A stretch of DNA of 64,000 bases from Rhabditoides inermis (taxonomy: Eukaryota > Nematoda > Chromadorea > Rhabditida > Rhabditidae), in NCBI GenBank assembly GCA_963966185.1, contig CAWZYM010000217.1, forward strand, positions 186,001-250,000. Direction: 5' to 3'. Under the pieces are notes generated by a model. That model was not told where the DNA came from, made no database searches, and saw only the letters and a list, made by a program, of their open reading frames with translations. Position numbers and translations under genes: made by a program. Numbering within the stretch: the stretch's first letter is position 1; each line of letters starts with the position of its first letter. Positions 58,930 through 64,000 of this stretch are shown here, in pieces.

Positions 58930-59582
58930 CTGCAACACACCATTGTCACAACAGTGCTCATACATGTTCGCATTCATAAATTCATGTGTATACAACCTAC
59001 GCTTCACTTTCGAATGACATAACGTGCGACAATAGTATTTTCTTGAATACCCCGTACAGTATCGCCTATAGCTATTTTCACAACATGCCTTATAATAAAT
59101 CTCGCCCCCAAAAACAAAACGACTTTCACTATTGTCCTTCATCATATTGTAGCCGGCGGTTCATCAAGGAGATTGTACAAGGAAATATGAAGCAGTACAA
59201 AGTAATAGAAAGCAGTGCAAACTAAGACAAAGCAGTACAAGGTAATAATAAAAAAATTATATCGATACTAGTCTGGTCTCGAACCATTGCTTTCTTTTTA
59301 AAAGTCAATATCAACAAAAACAAAAAGATTTTTTAGAACAATTTTATTCGGCATGACGGGTATGCAATAACAGCATGGTACATCACTGGCATAGAACTGG
59401 CAAAAATATTGGGGACATAGAACTGGCACATAAATGGCATCGAACTCACGAAATCAATGAAAATCGATAAAAACTATTGTGACTGCAAGACAAAACATAC
59501 GGGGCGGTGAAACTGACTGTGGGTGGCTGTTGAAGCGAAGGAGGCGATGGTGCCGCCCCCTGTGCCGCCGAGGTAGATGGGT
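58930..59582. other. Intergenic
   Basis: AT-rich; GGCATAGAACTGGCA-type short direct repeats near 59,388-59,440. Nothing else seen besides the AATAAA noted next. Confidence 0.5.
59343..59348 (-). terminator. Poly(A) signal AATAAA for the 383-aa gene
   Basis: AATAAA on the minus strand about 235 bp after the stop codon at 59,583. Confidence 0.5.
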
Positions 59583-61187
59583 TCAACGAGGGAAGAATAC
59601 CACCGGTTCGTATGCGTCAACATACATATCTGAAATTATGAGAAATAACAATTTTAAAAAAAATCGACAGCTCGTTTCTAGTACGCACACAAGTTGGGCA
59701 ACACTGCGCAATCGAAGTGACACTAAAAATGCGCAAAACGTCCCCATAGAAGTGAAGATTCAAAAAGCGCGTTTTTTTTTTGTTTTTTTTCTTCGAATAT
59801 TAAACTTAGTATGATTTCCTCTTCTCACCTTCTGTTCCGTTGTCACTCTGGATTATGTTGTCGATGTAGGAGAATCTGTGCACCTCTTTGTGAGCCAATA
59901 GAGCTCTAGTCTGCTTGGACCACTTGCGCACATCCCTCAACAGGAGATGTCCGTCGACGGTATGGGGCTGGTATCCGAGGCATGTGCTTGGGTTGAGAGG
60001 TTCCATGTAGCTCGAGAGATGGAAGTGTGTGATCACCTTGTCGCTGCAGTTCTTGAGCCAATTGTCAGTGAGCCACATCTTTCGCAGATATTCAGACAGC
60101 GTGTCCGATGTGAACGGTGGGGGTAGGACGTGGACAGTGATGTTGTTGTGAGAGACGTGGTGCTTGAACCGCTCCTTCTCCTCGTCTGTAGCCTCATCCA
60201 TCGGTGTCACAAGGAACACACTCTTCTCATTCCGAACGTGCATGAGAGCATCGATTTGCTGCGCCCATGTGCTTGCGAGCACAATGCTGGAGTCGTCGTA
60301 CGTCAGAGAGCCGGCGAGAATGTAGGGGAGGAGCGCGAGGGGGACCTGGAGAGTAAAGAGTGATTACAAATCGATATAGATAACTCTACCTCTTCTCCGC
60401 AAAACTGATCGATGGCCGGATCCCAGCGGGTGTCCTCGAGGTGCACGTAGCCCTTGTCGGCCACTTGTTGCTGTAGCTGCGACATCTGATCGGGAAGCAG
60501 CTCGGACACGAGGTGGAGAGCGTGCAGCGCGTGTCGCTCGTTGTAGTTGTTCTGAAATGCAGTTCATTAGATCAATTCATATACATAATTGAAATACCTC
60601 TCTAAAGTTTGTGTGAAACGCCTGATTCACACACATAGATCCCTTATCTTCGTATGCCTTTAGCAAAACTGCGACTTCGTGAAGGTTCGAGCAACGCGGA
60701 ACGTTGCCCTTGTATGCAGGAAGGACTTCACTGAACAGCCAGCTCCGAGGAAATGGGACCGTGGGGTCGAAGCAGCCACCGACCAGCCTGTAAGTGTCAG
60801 TGTTACATATTCTTCGCTTGGATCTTGGGTTAGTCATAATGAAATGTTCCAGAAACTGACCGGATGCGCACATCGACCCTGTCTCCTCCTCGCAGCCACT
60901 CCGGCTCAGGGATGTCCATAAACTGGAGCAGTCCGTTGTCAACCTGGAGACCGACCTGTAGGTCTGAAAAGGTAAATGGTTAAACGTATATTTACATGAC
61001 CATATTAAAATATTAACTAATCGAATATGACACAGGGTATAATAAACAGCTTACCCAGTCTGTCTCTCAGCTCTGCCTTCTCCTCATTCAAGCGGGCGAC
61101 GTCGGCTTCGAGATCCTGAGAGCGCTGAAGTGCCATGTCAAGCTGCTCTCGTAGTACTGCAGCTTGTCGTGCGTCTTGATCCTCCAT
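59583..61187 (-). CDS. Unrecognised 383-aa protein with N-terminal coiled coil
   Basis: Six exons join perfectly in phase: 61187-61055, 60963-60861, 60787-60598, 60551-60390, 60345-59829, 59629-59583. Residues 1-45 are a charged heptad-like helix (REQLDMALQRSQDLEADVAR). The rest is globular with no signal peptide or membrane helix visible; distinctive pieces are DPTVPFPRS, VNQAFHTNFRE, DTRWDPAIDQF, FLVTPMDE, LPPPFTSD, HFHLSSY and FSYIDNII. The family is not known to me; conserved-looking Trp/His/Asp patches suggest an enzyme, but no catalytic motif can be named. The start at 61,187 is preferred over the in-frame ATG at 61,235 because a TATA box at 61,260-61,268 would place transcription start at about that upstream codon. 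Phase closure and intact frames indicate a working gene. Confidence 0.82.
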
Positions 61188-61259
61188 TGGCGGTAGATGA
61201 CGGGGTCGAACAAAAAATAAAGCGCGACCGTACATGATCGCGACATCGCTGAGACGCGC

Positions 61260-61268
61260 TATTTATAG
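61260..61268 (-). promoter_or_regulatory. TATA box of the 383-aa gene
   Basis: CTATAAATA on the minus strand, 73-80 bp upstream of the chosen ATG, predicting a 5' UTR of about 50 nt. Confidence 0.65.
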
Positions 61269-61390
61269 ACATCAGGTGGGGGCGGGGCTAAGGGGCGTGG
61301 CATAAGAAAGAGGTAAGAGAGGTGGAGAAAGAGTACGCTGATTTGAGAGATTTGAGACAGTGATACTGTGATACGGTGTGTCGTAGAGTA

Positions 61391-61503
61391 TTGATTGATC
61401 GATTGATTGATTCATTTGTTCATTCATTCATGCATGTATTCATTCATTCATTCATTGAATGCTTTGATTAATTGACTAGTTGATCGATTGATTGATTGAT
61501 GGA
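61391..61503. repeat. (ATTG)n/(ATTC)n tetranucleotide repeat
   Basis: Blocks of TTGA, ATTC and again TTGA/TGAT repeats in the intergenic space between divergent genes. Confidence 0.9.
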
Positions 61504-62475
61504 TTTTAACCGTCTGCCGTCGCTATATCATTCATGTGTATAGTAATTTTTCGTGATGTCAATGACAACGACAATCGCTTCGCTGCTTTCGTTTCCACCT
61601 ACTCTGTAATGATATTGATTGATAGTGCTTGTCAGGTATCTCGAATTGTATTCTATATTGATTACGCGTAGTGGAAATTGTACAAATTGAGAGCATGTCA
61701 TTTCTGTTATAGATGGGCAGAACGAGAACGAGATTTGGTTGTGTAGAATGACGGCGTGAGTCTCATAATACAAGAAAAACCTTTAGCGATGGAGTGGGTT
61801 ACTGCTTTTGAATGGTTGGATGATTGATTATTGATTTTTTCAGATTTCAGATTGTGGTCGTATCGGAGATGGACGATGCAACTCGGCAGACGATGGGCAG
61901 GTGAGTCAGGAAGAACGATAGAGGAAGACGCAAGTACAGACAGAGAGCGTGCGATTCGAGGGCAAACGGAAGCTACTCGAGTACTGCTAGGCACTCATGA
62001 CCGCTAATTAGGTGATCAGGGTCGTCGACGCGATCTTCTTGTCGATGTTTTTAAAAAGCGTAAACATAGTGGATTCTTACTCTTTAGAATAGCCATTCTG
62101 ACCACAGTAAATATGAGGTGATTTAAGGTTGAGTAAGTGAATATTGTGCGGATACTGTATGGTCTTCATTGTAGTCGCTAGTTTCAAGGTTATGTTTGCA
62201 ATTATTTGTTGTGTTATTGATTGGTTGTGTTCAAGATTACTAGTTTTGGTCGTGGACTGTCTCTGTAGAATGATGTTTATGTTTAGGTCAGCGGCGGTAG
62301 GGTGGAGTGTCCTTTGTATTCGAAGCGTCTGTATATTGTTTTACTGTTGCTATAAGTGGCTGCTTAGATGTAACTGTTTGCTGATCAATATGAATTGCAG
62401 AATCTCCGCGCAGGGAGACTTTGTGGGAATACATTTCTGTAACGGCTACTAATTACTTCATTTTCTTTTTTTTAG
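61504..62475. other. No secure gene; possible 5' exons of the right-hand gene
   Basis: A short stretch near 61,845-61,902 has an acceptor (TTTTTTCAG), an ATG (at about 61,869) and a GTGAGT donor and could be an upstream exon of the gene starting at 62,476. Another candidate exon is at 62,401-62,422. Neither could be joined securely. Confidence 0.3.
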
Positions 62476-64000
62476 ACACGGTGTTCCTGTCGCTGCGCCT
62501 TCTTCTGTCTCTTCTCTCTCACGCGGGTCTGCTGCACAAGTTCCGTGAGGGCAGCGGCAACGGAGGCTGGCTGGCAGATGCCGACAGCGTCGTCCGCAAC
62601 AGGGTCGCGGTGGGTGCAAGGGGCACAGGCGCAGGGTGGACACATGCCTCCAGATTGTGCTTGGCTTCTCTGTCTCCTCGTCGTCCGGATCCGTCGGCGC
62701 TCCCATCGACATCAACCCGGAGCTGGCCAACTGCTGCGGGTTCGCCGCCCTCGAACACATCATGGCCCACCATGCCCATCGGTCAGTACAGTTACGATAG
62801 GAGAATAATTTAAACTACGTCACTTCCTTATGATTACGATGGGAGAATAATTCGATCTCCGACACTTCCTTAGGATTACGATAGGATAATAATTTGATCT
62901 AGGACACTTCATGAGAATTGTTTCAATAATAAAAAAAATAATTGTGTTGTTTTTGTGCAGCCCGCACTGCTACATCGCGATGCTGTCTCTGCTGGTGGGG
63001 CAGCCAGTGAAGGAACTGCGCGTTGTGGAGGCGTTCGACGTGGACATGGTGTGGACACGCGTGTTCGGACTGGCCAGCAGCTCCTCCGTCTACGGAGCCA
63101 TACAGGCCGCAGAGTTCTGCATGGACGCCCTGCTGCCCCTACTCGCCATGATCCGAACCGCCATTCACAGCGAGGTGGGTGGGTACGAGGTGTGGTACGT
63201 GCTTATGGCTGTATCGAGTTTGGTTAGTCTAGCCTCTATCTCATTTGCCTGTCTATGATCATTTGTGGTTGTCTATGTTGCCGTATAAAAGCGGCCGGTG
63301 TGATCTCATAAATGACTTACTCTCTCCCTGAACTCGTCTTGTTTACTCGAAGGGAGCAGTTTGGATGTTTATGGTGTATTTTGAGTGTAGCTTAGGATGA
63401 ATGAATTGCTGAGTGAGCGGTATGGCTTGTCTCTTGCAGGGCGAGCCATCCCCATCCGCATCGGCACCCGCGGGCTGGCACACTGCCTATCCATGCGCAG
63501 TCCTCCAGATGCTGTCCTTCTTCTATCGGTTCGTATCGTGCACATGTTTTGTGTTGCACTAATAGATCTTTGTTCCAGAACTCTCCGACCTTCTTTGTGG
63601 CCGCACATTCGGACGAGTTCATTCACGCTCTTTTCGGCACGCTCATTCGTGAGTTTTTTTTTTTAAGAATCCAATTGTTTGTAAAAGTAAGCTGTCTGCG
63701 CGGTTTTGTATTATATTGTTAGATTAATTACTCTTGTGAGTTATTGTCATTTTGTTTTTTTATAAACGTATTGAATTTGAGCGGATCCGCCAGTCGGGGA
63801 GCGGCCTCAGAGCACCGCAGCCCAGACAGCGAGAGGGCGAGGGAAGGTGAGTGCACTTCCTCCTAGGGTTCTTACTACCCTGTCCATGCGTTCAGTGTGC
63901 TAATATCATGTATCCGTTCCAGTGCTGTCGTCTGCTGCCGCGCGGGCCGTGCTTGAGCTCCTCAAGAGGGTCATGTGCGACGATGTGATGGTCAACACTG
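62476..64000 (+). CDS. Large WDFY3 (ALFY)/BEACH-family protein, internal exons, cut by window edge
   Basis: Exons 62476-62609, 62654-62781, 62961-63174, 63440-63532, 63579-63648, 63782-63846 and 63923-64000 (open at the window end). Helical, armadillo-like sequence: LRLLLSLLSHAGLL, GGWLADADSVV, DINPELANCCGFAALEHIM, AHRPHCYIAMLSLLVGQPV, VFGLASSSS, SPTFFVAAHSDEFIHAL, GTLIPDPP, AARAVLELLKRVM. The order and spacing resemble the helical region upstream of the PH-BEACH module in WDFY3, an autophagy scaffold that selects protein aggregates; a relative such as another BEACH protein is possible because the diagnostic BEACH, WD and FYVE parts are beyond the window. Phase closes through 63,846; the join to 63,923 is off by one with the sites I see. 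The 5' end is not identified. Confidence 0.55.

Overview
The window looks like a chromosome segment of a small-genome invertebrate, most likely a rhabditid-type nematode. The reasons are very short introns (about 45-100 bp) with GT..AG borders, gene families with a nematode flavour (two divergent sperm-type PTPs with basic N-termini, an SGK kinase, an NDX/NUDT12-like enzyme), recurring CTACAGTA motifs and many (GA)n tracts. Species cannot be named from sequence alone.

Bases 1-36,400 are almost free of genes. Two unrelated satellites alternate: a 64-bp unit (1-600; about 26,236-33,970) and a 34-bp unit (789-22,592, interrupted; 34,159-34,975). The passage from one to the other goes through the same roughly 190-bp spacer both times, and bases 1-788 recur at 33,371-34,158. 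Four copies of a 1,162-bp non-autonomous LTR retrotransposon lie in the 34-bp array, all at the same array position with the same 4-bp target duplication, so they multiplied with the array and not by transposition. Between the arrays are a diverged 1-kb dispersed repeat pair and GA-rich DNA carrying decayed 64-bp units. At 35.5-36.0 kb there is a canonical heat-shock-type promoter (a 4-unit and a 3-unit HSE plus a TATA box) with no protein gene behind it, only a perfect 39-bp inverted repeat and a tiny ORF.

Bases 36,800-45,750 carry intact-looking spliced genes: a B-box/coiled-coil TRIM-like protein (-), a 460-aa PX-SGK kinase (-) resolved into 15 in-phase exons, a 405-aa catalytically complete PTP (-), head to head with it a 297-aa PTP that has lost key catalytic residues (+), and a 79-aa acidic protein (-).

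Bases 45,800-59,000 hold fragments and rearranged genes: a tandemly duplicated terminal bromodomain exon, a 62-bp TATA-like tandem repeat upstream of a mini-bromodomain gene, a relocated SGK exon piece, a 5'-truncated SLC38A9-like gene running in frame into an APMAP/strictosidine-synthase-like gene, a CR1/Jockey-type LINE and a PIF/Harbinger-like MITE in its introns, a NUDT12-like gene lacking its Nudix box, half a tRNA-Lys, and an isolated MIG-15/GCK-IV kinase linker exon.

Bases 59,580-64,000 hold a complete 383-aa gene of unrecognised family (-) with a good TATA box, and the middle exons of a large WDFY3/BEACH-family protein (+) running off the right edge. No operon-like functional theme ties the genes together. 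The striking theme is structural: satellite blocks next to a cluster of genes that have lost internal exons, often with reading frame kept.
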